Part shown: one piece after another, positions 1-9,020 of the stretch
Numbering within the stretch: the stretch's first letter is position 1
Layout of the letters: each line of letters begins with the position of its first letter
Source: Mitsuaria sp. 7
GTDB lineage: Bacteria; Pseudomonadota; Gammaproteobacteria; Burkholderiales; Burkholderiaceae_C
Assembly (NCBI RefSeq): GCF_001653795.1
Contig: NZ_CP011514.1
Coordinates: 2,154,976 to 2,218,975 of the forward strand
Direction of reading: 5' to 3'
Length of the DNA stretch: 64,000 nt
The notes under the pieces: generated by a model
What the model was told of the DNA's origin: nothing
Databases searched by the model: none
The model's input: the letters and a program-made list of their open reading frames with translations, nothing else
Translations under genes and position numbers: made by a program

Positions 1-844
1 ATGCGCAGACCGCGGTCACCGCCGACAGCGCAAACATGGGCCTGCGCAACAGGTCCACCGGCAGCATGGGCGTGGCGTGGCCGCGCTGGCGATGCAGCAG
101 GAGCGCGCCGGCGACGACCGTCAGCACGACAGCGGGCAACACCTGCGTCCAGGCGGCCAACTGCGCCATGGAGCCCAGTGCAAAGATCAGCGCCGCAAAG
201 CTGGTGGCCGTCAGGACGGCGGTGCCCACGTCGAAGCCGTGCGGGCGGGGTGGGCTGCTCGGCAATGTCGGCCAGGCACAGGCGATCGCCAGCAGGCCCA
301 GGGGGACGTTGATGCCGAACAGCCAGGGCCAACTGGCCGCGGACAGCAGCAGCGAGGCCACCGTCGGTCCGATCACGAAGCCGATGCTCCCCACCAGCGC
401 ATTGATGCCCACGCCGCGGCCCAGTTTGGTCGGTGGGTAGATCTGCCGGATCAGCGCGATGTTCACGCTCATCATCGCGCCCGCGCCTATGCCCTGGAAG
501 GCTCGCGCGGCGGCGAGCAGCTCGACGCTGGTCGCCGCCATGCACAGCCCCGAAGCGACGGTGAACAGCACGAGCCCTCCGAGAAAGACTCGCCGCGGGC
601 CGATGCCATCCCCCAGCGCGGCGAAGGGCAGCATCGTGGCGACGACCGCGAGCTGGTAGGCATTGATGACCCAGATGGCGTCGGCGGCATGCGATTGCAG
701 GTCGGCGGCGATGGTCGGCAGCGCGACGTTGGCAATGGCCGTGTCCAGCGTGGAGAGCATGACGCCCAACAGGACCGCCAGCAGCGCGCTGCGTCCGCGA
801 GGGTCCAGGCCTTGTTTTTCTCGTTGCTGATCGTCGGGCGACAT
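1..844 (-). CDS. MFS drug exporter, DHA2 family (3' end cut by window edge)
   Basis: This is the N-terminal ~280 residues of a major facilitator superfamily transporter on the minus strand; the frame stays open to base 1, so the C-terminal half lies outside the window. The translation begins MSPDDQQREKQGLD and then gives hydrophobic segments in the order expected for TMS 1-8. The DHA2 (EmrB/QacA, 14-TMS) motif LDTAIANVALP lies in TMS1, WVINAYQLAV in TMS2, and the loop 2-3 motif GDGIGPRR and the FQGIGAG segment follow. The family exports drugs or other small amphiphiles by proton antiport across the inner membrane. The start at 844 is chosen because the conserved TMS1 follows about 20 residues later; no strong ribosome-binding site decides it. 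The substrate cannot be inferred. Confidence 0.85.
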   Translation of the reverse strand, partial: MSPDDQQREKQGLDPRGRSALLAVLLGVMLSTLDTAIANVALPTIAADLQSHAADAIWVINAYQLAVVATMLPFAALGDGIGPRRVFLGGLVLFTVASGLCMAATSVELLAAARAFQGIGAGAMMSVNIALIRQIYPPTKLGRGVGINALVGSIGFVIGPTVASLLLSAASWPWLFGINVPLGLLAIACAWPTLPSSPPRPHGFDVGTAVLTATSFAALIFALGSMAQLAAWTQVLPAVVLTVVAGALLLHRQRGHATPMLPVDLLRRPMFALSAVTAVCA

Positions 845-1370
845 CGAGGGCTGCTGCTCAGGAGGTGGGGATGAGGCGGCCCCCACGGAGCGTCGGACTA
901 CGCCGCCCCGGATGGACCTTGACCGATCATCAGCCAACACCTTGGCGCAAGATTCCGGAGGACGCACGACGATGGGGTCGGGGCCACGGCGACCCTTGAA
1001 TAGAGGGCGCAGTACGCTGCAGAGCGCACAAAACGGCGTGCAGGTGGCAGAAGCGCAGCGTTTGCTCGCCCACCTGGCTGCCATGGTTGGCCCACAGTTC
1101 GTGGAAGCCGCTGCAGCTGTGAGCCATGCATTTGGCCGAGGTGACGCCCTTCGCATTCGGAGTTTTGGGACACCATGTTCCGCCGCATGGTCGAGGCTCC
1201 GCGAACGATCGTTTTGCAGCGGGAGCGGACTGTCACGGCCACTGGCTCCAAGGGCTGCACGCGGTCAAGAGTGGCCGGAGGAGATTGTCGGGCCTGGGGT
1301 AAGCTGCATTCGCTCTGAGCGGCCCAATTTCAGGTTGCCAGGATTGGCCAACTCGTAAGTTGATCCGTAC
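845..1370. other. Intergenic stretch without a convincing gene
   Basis: About 520 bases lie between the divergent MFS gene and the small secreted-protein gene. Open frames exist on both strands (for example 930-1127 and 898-1260 on the minus strand), but none has a good ribosome-binding site, signal peptide or recognisable family. Base composition falls from the high-GC chromosome on the left to the lower-GC segment on the right, so an island boundary could lie here. Confidence 0.4.
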
Positions 1371-1805
1371 ATGCGACGCAACATCCTCGTTCTCATTGCC
1401 CTTACTCCACTGGCGACCATGACTGAAGCGCTCTCGCAGGAATTCAAAGAAGGGCAGGTTTGGTCGTACCGAACGCGCTCAAACGATCAAGGCTCCACGC
1501 TGTTGATCAACAAGGTGGAGTTCGATGCAAAGCTCGGTTCCATCTTTCACATCAGTGTCAACGGAGTAAAGGTCAAGAACCGTCGCGCGCCTAATGGCAT
1601 TACGCAAGACCTTCCTCATTTCCCCGTGTCGAGGAAGACCCTCGAGGACAGCGCTCTCAAACTGGTTGGCACCTCTGCGCCAAACCCGGACTACCGCGAG
1701 GGCCATGCAACTTGGAAGCAGGCGTTTGAGGCGGGGGAAGCAGGCATCTTCACTATCCCAGTGGCGGAGATAGTTGACTTTATCGAGAAGACAGTGAACC
1801 AGTGA
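1371..1805 (+). CDS. Small secreted hypothetical protein
   Basis: This encodes 144 residues starting MRRNILVLIALTPLATMTEALSQ, a Sec-type signal peptide (two Arg, a hydrophobic core, cleavage probably after the ALS region), so the product is probably periplasmic. The mature part begins with F-K-E-G-Q-V-W-S-Y-R, a pattern seen in several uncharacterised proteobacterial periplasmic proteins in which a short beta-rich domain follows. I do not recognise a named family. Base composition is clearly lower in GC than the chromosomal genes to the right and resembles the defence island that follows. No operon partner is visible. Confidence 0.6.
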   Translation: MRRNILVLIALTPLATMTEALSQEFKEGQVWSYRTRSNDQGSTLLINKVEFDAKLGSIFHISVNGVKVKNRRAPNGITQDLPHFPVSRKTLEDSALKLVGTSAPNPDYREGHATWKQAFEAGEAGIFTIPVAEIVDFIEKTVNQ

Positions 1806-1992
1806 GCGTCTGCTTTTGGGGTGCTAGCGGGGCATCACCAGCTTTCCACTTCGGGTCGATTGCCGTCACTAGACAGCGAGCGCCGGCAACCTGCAAAAAT
1901 CCGCCGACGCATTCGGTCGACTCTTCTGTCGAAATGCATCATCAACGCGGGCCGAAGCTCCTGCCAATGAACGCCGAAATACGTACCTCGTA

Positions 1993-2585
1993 TCAATCAT
2001 TAGGTCGGCACCTGCCGTAAGCCTCCCGGTACGGCTTGCCGAAGCACTCGGCCAGTCCTGCCAGCACCTTCAGATTCATCGCATTCTCAGCGTCGGCCTC
2101 CGTCGCGCGTTGATGAGCCTCGCATTGCGCGTCGAATGCGGCCCGGTCCTTGCGAAATAATGCCACCGTCGTCAGCACGTAGGTGTTCCAGCTGAATCCC
2201 CGCGTGTCATTGGCTTCGTCAGGATTGATCGACAGCAAGGCCTGCTCCGCAGCCGCAACATCGTCGCCCAACATCGCCAATGTCTGCGCAAGGTGCCAGC
2301 GCACTCCGCGCTGCTAGTACTCGTGGCGTCGCTGGAGCAACTGCGCCTGCTCCAGATAGCAGTTGCCCAGCGAGCGCCACCCCCTTCTCGGTCTGGTCGC
2401 ACTCCCAGTACGGGAGCTTGATCGCTGTCGGACCAGCCTTCTTGTACATCTTTGGGCGATCGATGGGGTCGGGGGCCAGCAACGGCTGAGTGGACTGTTG
2501 CGGCCGGCTTCACTCTCTGATCGATATCAAAGACATTCCGATCGACGATCACCATCGCATCTCGGTCTAAGTCTCTCGCGCTCAA
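1993..2585 (-). pseudogene. Frame-shifted pseudogene of a hypothetical (helical, TPR-like) protein
   Basis: Protein-like sequence runs through all three minus-strand frames. The 5' part (SARDLDRDAMVIVDRNVFDID) is in one frame. The next part (LLAPDPIDRPKMYKKAGPT and KLPYWECDQTEKG) is in another. The part from about 2380 reads WRSLGNCYLEQAQLLQRRHEY, hits an in-frame TAG near 2315, then continues QRGVRWHLAQTLAMLGDDVAAAEQALLSI to a stop at 1993. A run of five G near 2380 is the likely site of one frameshift. The 3' part has the alternating helical pattern of tetratricopeptide-like repeats. The original family is not recognised. It lies just downstream of the defence operon and suggests decay at the island edge. 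Confidence 0.65.
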
Positions 2586-2869
2586 GACACAAGTCGCCCT
2601 AGTTCCTCATCCACCGCGCGCCCCAACACGTCGAGCATTCCCAGTCCTTCGCGCAGCAAGTCCTTCATCACGTCGGCCACGTGCTTGGCCGAATCGCTCT
2701 CCATCGACGCGCCGCTCACCAGCAGTGCTCGCTGATTGGCCAGCGCCGAACCCGTCGTCAGATCCGCGCGCAGGTAGATCGCATCGGAGCTGATACGCGG
2801 GCCAAAGATCTGCGGCTCCCGTGCTCTTTCCTTTGGACCACGGCGGTAGGTTATTTCGGGCCAATCCAA
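2582..2869 (-). CDS. Small hypothetical protein or gene remnant at the 3' end of the NTPase gene
   Basis: A 95-residue frame starts at a TTG inside the last codons of the large NTPase gene (19-nt overlap) and ends at 2582. The product is mostly soluble and mixed alpha/beta, with a segment around IFGPRISSDAIYLRADL and a helical end around DVMKDLLREGLGMLDVLG. No family is recognised. It could be a translationally coupled third gene of the operon. The weak start and the neighbouring pseudogene make a C-terminal remnant of a lost gene equally likely. Composition is like that of the island. Confidence 0.35.
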   Translation of the reverse strand: MDWPEITYRRGPKERAREPQIFGPRISSDAIYLRADLTTGSALANQRALLVSGASMESDSAKHVADVMKDLLREGLGMLDVLGRAVDEELGRLVS

Positions 2870-5800
2870 TCGCTCAGCGTCGGGTAGACCTTTTTTGGTC
2901 TGTCCTCCTGGGCCAACTTTAAGGTCTTCGCCCGTTGCTTAGCGATGGAGCTCATCAGGCCCTTGTCCTGAACCTTCATCTTCACGAAAGCCCGTTTCAA
3001 AAAATCGTAGGTTGACCTGAACTTTGGAGGCGAGTCCTCCAGGAGCTTGGAGACCAGTGCAGAGATGCTGGACGTGACTTCTGCCGGCAGATCATCGACC
3101 TCGTTGCTCTTCAACAGCGTTGAAATGTTCGACACCAGCAGGTAGTCCGGCTGCAGGCGTTGAAGAAATACTTCCTGGCGAGCTTCGGGGACCCACTCAA
3201 TCCCCTCCTTCAGCGAGTCGAGCACTGCTGGAGCGATGTCTACCATCCGATCGATCCATCTTGACTTGATGGACTCGTCGACCGGAAGGTCGAAGAGCGC
3301 CGCCCACACCTCAGGAAAGAACTCGCCGGAGGTTCGACGTTTGCGCGCGAGAAGAAGCCCTGCGACGCGATTCGCATGATCAGGCCCTAGCACTGAAATC
3401 GCGTGCGTCATAGCACTTACTTCGTCGTGGGCCATCGTCCACTCCCAAGACATTTCAAACAATTCGTGCTGCGGTTTCCGGGTGATCGCTAGCACGATCG
3501 CCTTCCACTCCTCACTCCTAGACCCATGCACTCCCATGTAATAGATGGTGGGGTGCCCCCCGGTGAATACATTGACGCACGCATTCAACAGCGAAGGATT
3601 CACGGCCGCGATCATGTCTTCCGCGGAATCGCTCAGCCTCGGGCTTGCCTGCAGGATCACCTCTTGAATTTCCTCTGGCACGACGAATCGCGTCAAAGCA
3701 GAGGCTTGAATCCAGACCGCGTCACGCGCATCCGCAACAAGGTGGCTGAGCAGTAAATTTCGCTCAAGGTCGGATAAGTTGTCCCAGCCGACAACGAGAT
3801 CCGCAACGACGCGAATCCTCGATGCCGTCCCGGTTAACTCAAGGAGGCGCTTCATTCGGTCCATCCGGCCAGGTCCGATCGACGGCATACCGGATAGCAC
3901 GATGTCGGAGACCCCGAGCATGTAATCGCTCGGAATCCCGCCGGATACAGCAATCCTCGCAACGAGGTCGATCCAGCGATCGATGATCGCGGTTAGTGCG
4001 CCCTCAGAGATGTTACCAATCGCCTTCTCAACGACATCAAAGAGCCGTTCGTCTCTGATGGATGCCCCCAACGGAAGCTCGCCCAACACGACCGGCATCG
4101 TCGCTTCGAGAATCGGCCAGGGCGTTGGCGTTCCTCCGTGTTCCCTACGCGCAATGAGCACGAGATCGTCAATCAGTGCAGCAGCGGTGGCGGGCGAACT
4201 CGACATCCCTCGCAGGCCCTCAATGAGGTGCTGCCTGCGTTGCTCATCGCACTTCGACCAAGCCTTGACCACACCGCGATATACGGCCTGAGCTATCGAT
4301 GGACTTCGTTCCGCAAAGATGCGTTCGAGTATGGCAGCGTCATGCCCACGAGGAATGCGCAGCCAAGCTTTGGCGGCGGGCGCCCGAATCAGCGAGACGT
4401 CGTAGCTCAGCAACCGAGCTGCCATCTGGGCGGTCATCTCGCTGGGGTTCTCTGCAAGGAATTGGACGGCGCGAGCCGCGGCCTGCGTGGAGACTCTTTG
4501 CGGACGGTCGCTGCCCAGTACGTTTAATGTTCCTTCAATCTCTGACTTCGGGATCCTCTCGGGGAAAGGATCGACCGCGAGCGAACCTGCGGCATCGGCT
4601 GGCGGGATGCGCGGCTGATCATGAGTCCATACGACGTGGGACAACCGAGGCCAGGTGATCTTCCTTAGCCAATCCGAGACCGCCCCTTGTTCGTCCTCCG
4701 GCATCGAGGGCAGTTGCTTCACAAGGAAGGCAAAACACAGTTCTCGTACCGTCGGGAACACTGAGCTCAGTCCCTTCTTGGCGACCTCTACGACACCTGA
4801 ATCGCCGCTGCTGCCGGATAGGTTCCGATGAACCCACTGGAGATTGGTTGCGGCGGCGATAGCGGATTCGGGCGCCACTGTGAAGATTGCCCGCTCGAGC
4901 TGCTGCACTGCGGCATCCCGACTTTTTCTGGTTGCAGCGTCCAACAGTGACTCTGCACTAGCGCGATAGAACGGATGGCTGAACGTGTATGTCTGGTGGA
5001 CCTCCGACAACATTCGGCGCAGCTCCAGTTGTTCAAGTGCGCCAAGCTCAGGCTCTGAGAGTTGCGGCAGTGGATCGTAGCTAAGCGCTGTCGAAACTTC
5101 TGCCGACCTTGTCGGTTCGATACCTGGACCTACGGACATCATGGTCCCCAGGACGTCCGACTCTCCTGGCCGATCTGTTCGCGTCGCATCAAGAATAAAC
5201 GCCAACTCGGTCTCGCCGACTCGGAGCTCGGGAGTAGAACCGACAGCCAGCGCAGTCAACAGCGGCCCCAGCTTCTCAGCTCTAAGTGCACTTCCCAGGG
5301 CCTTCGCGTCCTGACGCGCCAGTCGAACCACTTCGTCTGGGTGCGCTCCAGCAGGGATCTGATGATGCCTGCTCGCGAGATGTACGAGACAACCTGGCTC
5401 AAGATCCAAAGCGCCGGTCAAGAGTTCTCTTGACACCTGCTCCTCCAGTTCCGTTGGAACTTGGTGGGATCGGGCTGCGTCTCGCCAGACACGTTGAAGG
5501 AATGTTGGCGAGCCAGGCCCGAGGGTGATCCATGCATGACCCGCGGTGAGTAACCCCTGAACCGACGGCTCTCGTGTTGCTTCCAGCAGTCGATCCTGCG
5601 CTTGCGCGACGATCAAACGGCGGGACGTGCCCAATCTCGGAATGAGCTGCTCCAGCTGTTGGAGTTCACGCCAGGCATTGTCAGACGTATGCGAACCCCC
5701 AAGCGGATCGTCAACGAGGGCGGCTCGTAGCTCATCGACTGGCTCCAACAGGAATCGCCCCCCCTCCGCAACGCCCCCAAAGACTTGAACTCGGAAGCCC

Positions 5801-6699
5801 TGCTTCTGAAGACCAGCGGCGAGGCTCCGTGCGATGAAGCTCTTTCCGACTCGAGGAGCACCGGAGATCAGAACCGCCTTTCGATTGGCCAACTGCTCCC
5901 GAAGCGCCTGCTCTTCACTCCGCTCCACGTGCGCAGCAGAGACCAAAGGATTTGTAGACCGCCCAGAAGCGACCACTGCGGCAATCTCTGGGATGACGTC
6001 ATTTCCGGTCCGCTTCTCTCGAAAAACGATGTCCTCAATTTCTCGCAGCACTCGATCGATATGGTCGGGCACCACCCGATGCTTGGACAGCAACTCCTCT
6101 CGAGTCTCTCTGATGACTTCCTCATCGTTCTGCTGCTCAACAAGAAGTACCCGATGCAACGCTGCCCTAAACGCGCTGCTCGTTATCGATTCGACCACCC
6201 TCCCAACGTGAGCGCGTCTTAGCTTGTCCGTTTTTCCGTCAGACTGAGCATTGACTGCCGCATAGGCACGGAGCTCGTCGCGTATGGCAGCCTCAGCGCC
6301 AAGCTTGATGATTCCTGGATCCAGCGTGAATCTGTCTGCAGCCAATCTCACAAGATGATCTGCCGTTGCATCAGTACATCGTCCGCCCGCGACAAAGAGA
6401 ACAGACCGGCTCGGATCAGAAATCAGCTTCTCGATCAACGAGTCAGTCGCCTGACGGTACGGAAAGTGTGTGAGCCAGTCGACAAGTTTGGTCGCGGTTA
6501 TGGCGCCCTGTTCGCTCTTGACCTGAACGTCAACAGTCAATCTGCTTCCCTGCCCCGTCAAGAGAAGCATCGCATCTTCACCGTCGACGGGCTCGATCTG
6601 CATCTCGATGGCGCCCTCATGGGCAGCCCGGATGGCTAGGAGGACACAGACGCGGTCCTGAAACCTGTAGGCCCTCGGCCCGATAATCTCGATGGACAT
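2851..6699 (-). CDS. Restriction-type nuclease / STAND NTPase / helical-repeat protein, candidate antiviral effector
   Basis: This encodes 1282 residues. Residues 1-100 resemble the N-terminal nuclease of DUF4297/Cap4-like and Mrr-like proteins: G-P-R-A-Y-R-F-Q-D near the start, acidic residues at 36-42 (EPVDGED), and a D-V-Q-V-K-S strand at 57-62 that would supply the Q-x-K of a PD-(D/E)xK active site. A P-loop follows at 280-287 (G-A-P-R-V-G-K-S). Then come a hydrophobic strand ending in D-D-P-L-G at about 328-334, a Walker B form like that of nSTAND3 NTPases, and a sensor-like RRLIVAQAQDR. From about 600 to the end the sequence is helical, HEAT/TPR-like, the usual place for a ligand sensor in STAND proteins. 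It lies 91 nt downstream of the 643-residue gene on the same strand. GC is clearly below the chromosome. The domain assignment is by motif only. Confidence 0.7.
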   Translation of the reverse strand: MSIEIIGPRAYRFQDRVCVLLAIRAAHEGAIEMQIEPVDGEDAMLLLTGQGSRLTVDVQVKSEQGAITATKLVDWLTHFPYRQATDSLIEKLISDPSRSVLFVAGGRCTDATADHLVRLAADRFTLDPGIIKLGAEAAIRDELRAYAAVNAQSDGKTDKLRRAHVGRVVESITSSAFRAALHRVLLVEQQNDEEVIRETREELLSKHRVVPDHIDRVLREIEDIVFREKRTGNDVIPEIAAVVASGRSTNPLVSAAHVERSEEQALREQLANRKAVLISGAPRVGKSFIARSLAAGLQKQGFRVQVFGGVAEGGRFLLEPVDELRAALVDDPLGGSHTSDNAWRELQQLEQLIPRLGTSRRLIVAQAQDRLLEATREPSVQGLLTAGHAWITLGPGSPTFLQRVWRDAARSHQVPTELEEQVSRELLTGALDLEPGCLVHLASRHHQIPAGAHPDEVVRLARQDAKALGSALRAEKLGPLLTALAVGSTPELRVGETELAFILDATRTDRPGESDVLGTMMSVGPGIEPTRSAEVSTALSYDPLPQLSEPELGALEQLELRRMLSEVHQTYTFSHPFYRASAESLLDAATRKSRDAAVQQLERAIFTVAPESAIAAATNLQWVHRNLSGSSGDSGVVEVAKKGLSSVFPTVRELCFAFLVKQLPSMPEDEQGAVSDWLRKITWPRLSHVVWTHDQPRIPPADAAGSLAVDPFPERIPKSEIEGTLNVLGSDRPQRVSTQAAARAVQFLAENPSEMTAQMAARLLSYDVSLIRAPAAKAWLRIPRGHDAAILERIFAERSPSIAQAVYRGVVKAWSKCDEQRRQHLIEGLRGMSSSPATAAALIDDLVLIARREHGGTPTPWPILEATMPVVLGELPLGASIRDERLFDVVEKAIGNISEGALTAIIDRWIDLVARIAVSGGIPSDYMLGVSDIVLSGMPSIGPGRMDRMKRLLELTGTASRIRVVADLVVGWDNLSDLERNLLLSHLVADARDAVWIQASALTRFVVPEEIQEVILQASPRLSDSAEDMIAAVNPSLLNACVNVFTGGHPTIYYMGVHGSRSEEWKAIVLAITRKPQHELFEMSWEWTMAHDEVSAMTHAISVLGPDHANRVAGLLLARKRRTSGEFFPEVWAALFDLPVDESIKSRWIDRMVDIAPAVLDSLKEGIEWVPEARQEVFLQRLQPDYLLVSNISTLLKSNEVDDLPAEVTSSISALVSKLLEDSPPKFRSTYDFLKRAFVKMKVQDKGLMSSIAKQRAKTLKLAQEDRPKKVYPTLSDWIGPK

Positions 6700-6790
6700 T
6701 CGTTGTTCAGCGTGAGTTCATCAGCATTCATCACCGGCGCGCGGGGAACAATGACGAAGCGAAGATTGAAGGAGCAAATGATGCCGTGCG

Positions 6791-8722
6791 CTAGATCCCG
6801 AACAGGCCGTTCCCTTTCAGTTTCTCGGTCAACGACTTCGGAAACACAAGCTCTGCGTCGACATCTCCCCGCTCAAACGACAGTCGCCCGTCGAGGATCC
6901 CGTGCAGGTCATGATCTTCCTTTGACTGCGGAGCAAGCTCCCGAACCGCAGTAGCGAGCGCTTCTATCCATTTCGACGCCGGCTCGGAAGCATTCACGAC
7001 AACGAAGAGCTTTTGGAGTAGCTTCAGAAGCGGACGGGGGGTTCCTCGTATGCTCAACGAGGTAAGCAAGTTTCCATGCGGCCAGATGAGGGTCAGCGCA
7101 ACGTCCCGCAACTCCAACTTCAGAATGTCGTGGGCAAGCGCATCCGCCAAGTCTGCAACCAAACTATGCATGGCGTCTGGAAATCCCTCCGCCATGCCAA
7201 AGACCAGCGGCACCAACTCAAGGCGACCATCGACGGCAAGCATCGAGGCAACCATCGAAAGGTCTGCGCGCTGACGCAACAACTTGTCGACTGAAGCTCC
7301 GCCCGTCTCCATGAAGGAGAACGTCCCGGACCGATCAGGCGTGGCTGCCTCTTTTAGTACAAAGGAAAGCTTCTTCGAGGCGGCACCAGGCTGAAGTTGG
7401 ACGAAGACACTCAATCGCTCCTCCTGCTCCAGTGGCTCGGCCAATGCTGCTGACTCGAAAAGCGCAGAGGCCGTCCGTTCCTTCTCTAGGCCATCGGTCG
7501 GTGCGCCGAGATACTCGGGTACCAGTGGATTTCCCCTGAAGTAGTCGCTGAGCAACCGCTTCCACTGGCCGACACTCAAGGCGCCGTCGAAGCGAAATAG
7601 TTTTGTGTACTCTGAATGCTTGCCAGCACGGTCTATGTTGAGCTCGATCCTCTCTAGGTACTTCTCGGTCGGGTATGCGCGAATCGCACCGTCGAAATGC
7701 GTGACAAGCTGCTCTCGTAGCGAGTACTCGGCATGTGCATAGCGGCATGCATACCGATCCTCAGGCAGACCGGACGACGGGAGGTCCCTCAGCTCTTCCA
7801 GTTCGAGCGTTCGAAAGGTCGCGACCCCTCCTTCACCGGAGCGGGATTCAAGCGGCTTCCACCAGACCTGCGTCTTGTCGACGCCTTCCAGCTTGCGCGT
7901 TTCCTCATCCGCCTTGTGCGTCGCAACACCGCTGGGAATTGAAGCGATGTCATCGGAATAACGCGGCCCGTGCCAGTACTCGAACTCAAGCAGGCCATGA
8001 AGCTCTGCAGGGTGTCCAACGCGATCTGGATCCAAACGTAGTCTTGCGCGGACCAGTTCATCTTTGGCTGCGCGAGAAAAACTATCGAGAAAGTAGTCGT
8101 TGAGCTTGTTAACGTGCGACTGACTACGACGGAAGAACCGATGAGCAAAAAGCAATAGCCCATGTTCCTGGTCCATGAAGACGCCGGGCGAAAGCATCTT
8201 GACGCGCGTCAAGAGATGCGCGTAATCGACCAGACCATCTTTATCGACATAGCTGCTGTCTAAATCGAACAGCTCCGGGTAGAGCCTCGAGGCTAGGCCA
8301 TCGCGCACCGCAACTAGGGTTTCGACGCGAAGGAAGATGGTGCTTTGCTCATCCAAGACCTCGGGGACGACTCTCTGCGACAGCTCTGCCCGAAGGCCCT
8401 CGGTGCCCTCTGAGTGATGGCAATCCCAGTAGCGCCGACCGAGTTCCTTCAACTCAGCCCAATCCTTGTCTTCCTCTGCCTCGGCCATAAGTCCCACCAC
8501 GCGAACCATGGCGCCGTCAATGAAATGGCCGAGCGTTGCGCTCCATCCCACGGGTCTAGTCAGGTCATGCTGGAGGTTCATGGGAAAGCCTCTTGGCAGC
8601 CCATGCTTGAGTACGTACGCGAGATGACTCTCCTCGGCCGCCATAAGAGCTGAGGCTGTCACTCGAATATTTGCGCGATTAACCTGGTCTGAGTTGAATA
8701 TTTGTAGGCTTCTTCTTGGCAT
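6791..8722 (-). CDS. Unknown 643-residue protein, partner of the nuclease-NTPase gene
   Basis: This encodes a soluble 643-residue protein with no signal peptide, no membrane segment and no motif I recognise. A good ribosome-binding site (GGGAGG, 8 nt before the ATG) supports the start. Distinctive segments are LLEFEYWHGPRYSDDIASIP near residue 240, a paired aromatic stretch TQVWWKPLE just after it, and a charged C-terminus. The middle region looks alpha/beta and the C-terminal third alternates strands and helices. It is the upstream gene of a two-gene unit with the nuclease-NTPase, and 64 nt downstream of a toxin-antitoxin pair. Its role could be sensing, regulating or completing the effector, but this is inference from position. 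Composition is lower in GC than the chromosome. Confidence 0.6.
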   Translation of the reverse strand: MPRRSLQIFNSDQVNRANIRVTASALMAAEESHLAYVLKHGLPRGFPMNLQHDLTRPVGWSATLGHFIDGAMVRVVGLMAEAEEDKDWAELKELGRRYWDCHHSEGTEGLRAELSQRVVPEVLDEQSTIFLRVETLVAVRDGLASRLYPELFDLDSSYVDKDGLVDYAHLLTRVKMLSPGVFMDQEHGLLLFAHRFFRRSQSHVNKLNDYFLDSFSRAAKDELVRARLRLDPDRVGHPAELHGLLEFEYWHGPRYSDDIASIPSGVATHKADEETRKLEGVDKTQVWWKPLESRSGEGGVATFRTLELEELRDLPSSGLPEDRYACRYAHAEYSLREQLVTHFDGAIRAYPTEKYLERIELNIDRAGKHSEYTKLFRFDGALSVGQWKRLLSDYFRGNPLVPEYLGAPTDGLEKERTASALFESAALAEPLEQEERLSVFVQLQPGAASKKLSFVLKEAATPDRSGTFSFMETGGASVDKLLRQRADLSMVASMLAVDGRLELVPLVFGMAEGFPDAMHSLVADLADALAHDILKLELRDVALTLIWPHGNLLTSLSIRGTPRPLLKLLQKLFVVVNASEPASKWIEALATAVRELAPQSKEDHDLHGILDGRLSFERGDVDAELVFPKSLTEKLKGNGLFGI

Positions 8723-8786
8723 GATCGACCTCCCTCAGCCGATTCTTCACTCACTCGCCTTTCAATTGCTCTGTCACGCAAGCCGC

Positions 8787-9020
8787 TCAAAGCGGCGTTC
8801 GATCAAAGTTCGCGACACCAGGCCCAAAGGCAGCTATCGCCCTTTCCTTCACCGACTTGAGCGTCAACCGGAGTTCGATGAGGTCATTGCCGTAGTCGGC
8901 GACCTCATCCTCGTCCTCCGAGGTCTGACAGATGTTCGCCCACTTGGCGTCCAGCTCCGTCAGCGCTTCGAGAATGCAGTGCGCTTCCCAGCGCGTGAGG
9001 TCCAACGTTAGCGATTTCAT
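8787..9020 (-). CDS. Tsi2-like antitoxin / immunity protein
   Basis: This encodes 77 residues, the same length I remember for Tsi2, the immunity protein of the Pseudomonas aeruginosa toxin Tse2. It is predicted fully helical with a strongly acidic centre (TSEDEDEVADYGNDLIEL), suited to covering a basic toxin surface. The C-terminal pattern A-I-A-A-F-G-P-G-V-A-N-F-D-R resembles the end of Tsi2 (an A-L-G-Q-Y-S-G-L-P-P-Y-D-R type sequence). Its ATG overlaps the toxin stop by 4 nt (ATGA), so the two are translationally coupled, toxin first, as in tse2-tsi2. The match is from memory and is weak outside those features; the position and size add support. Confidence 0.6.
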   Translation of the reverse strand: MKSLTLDLTRWEAHCILEALTELDAKWANICQTSEDEDEVADYGNDLIELRLTLKSVKERAIAAFGPGVANFDRTPL

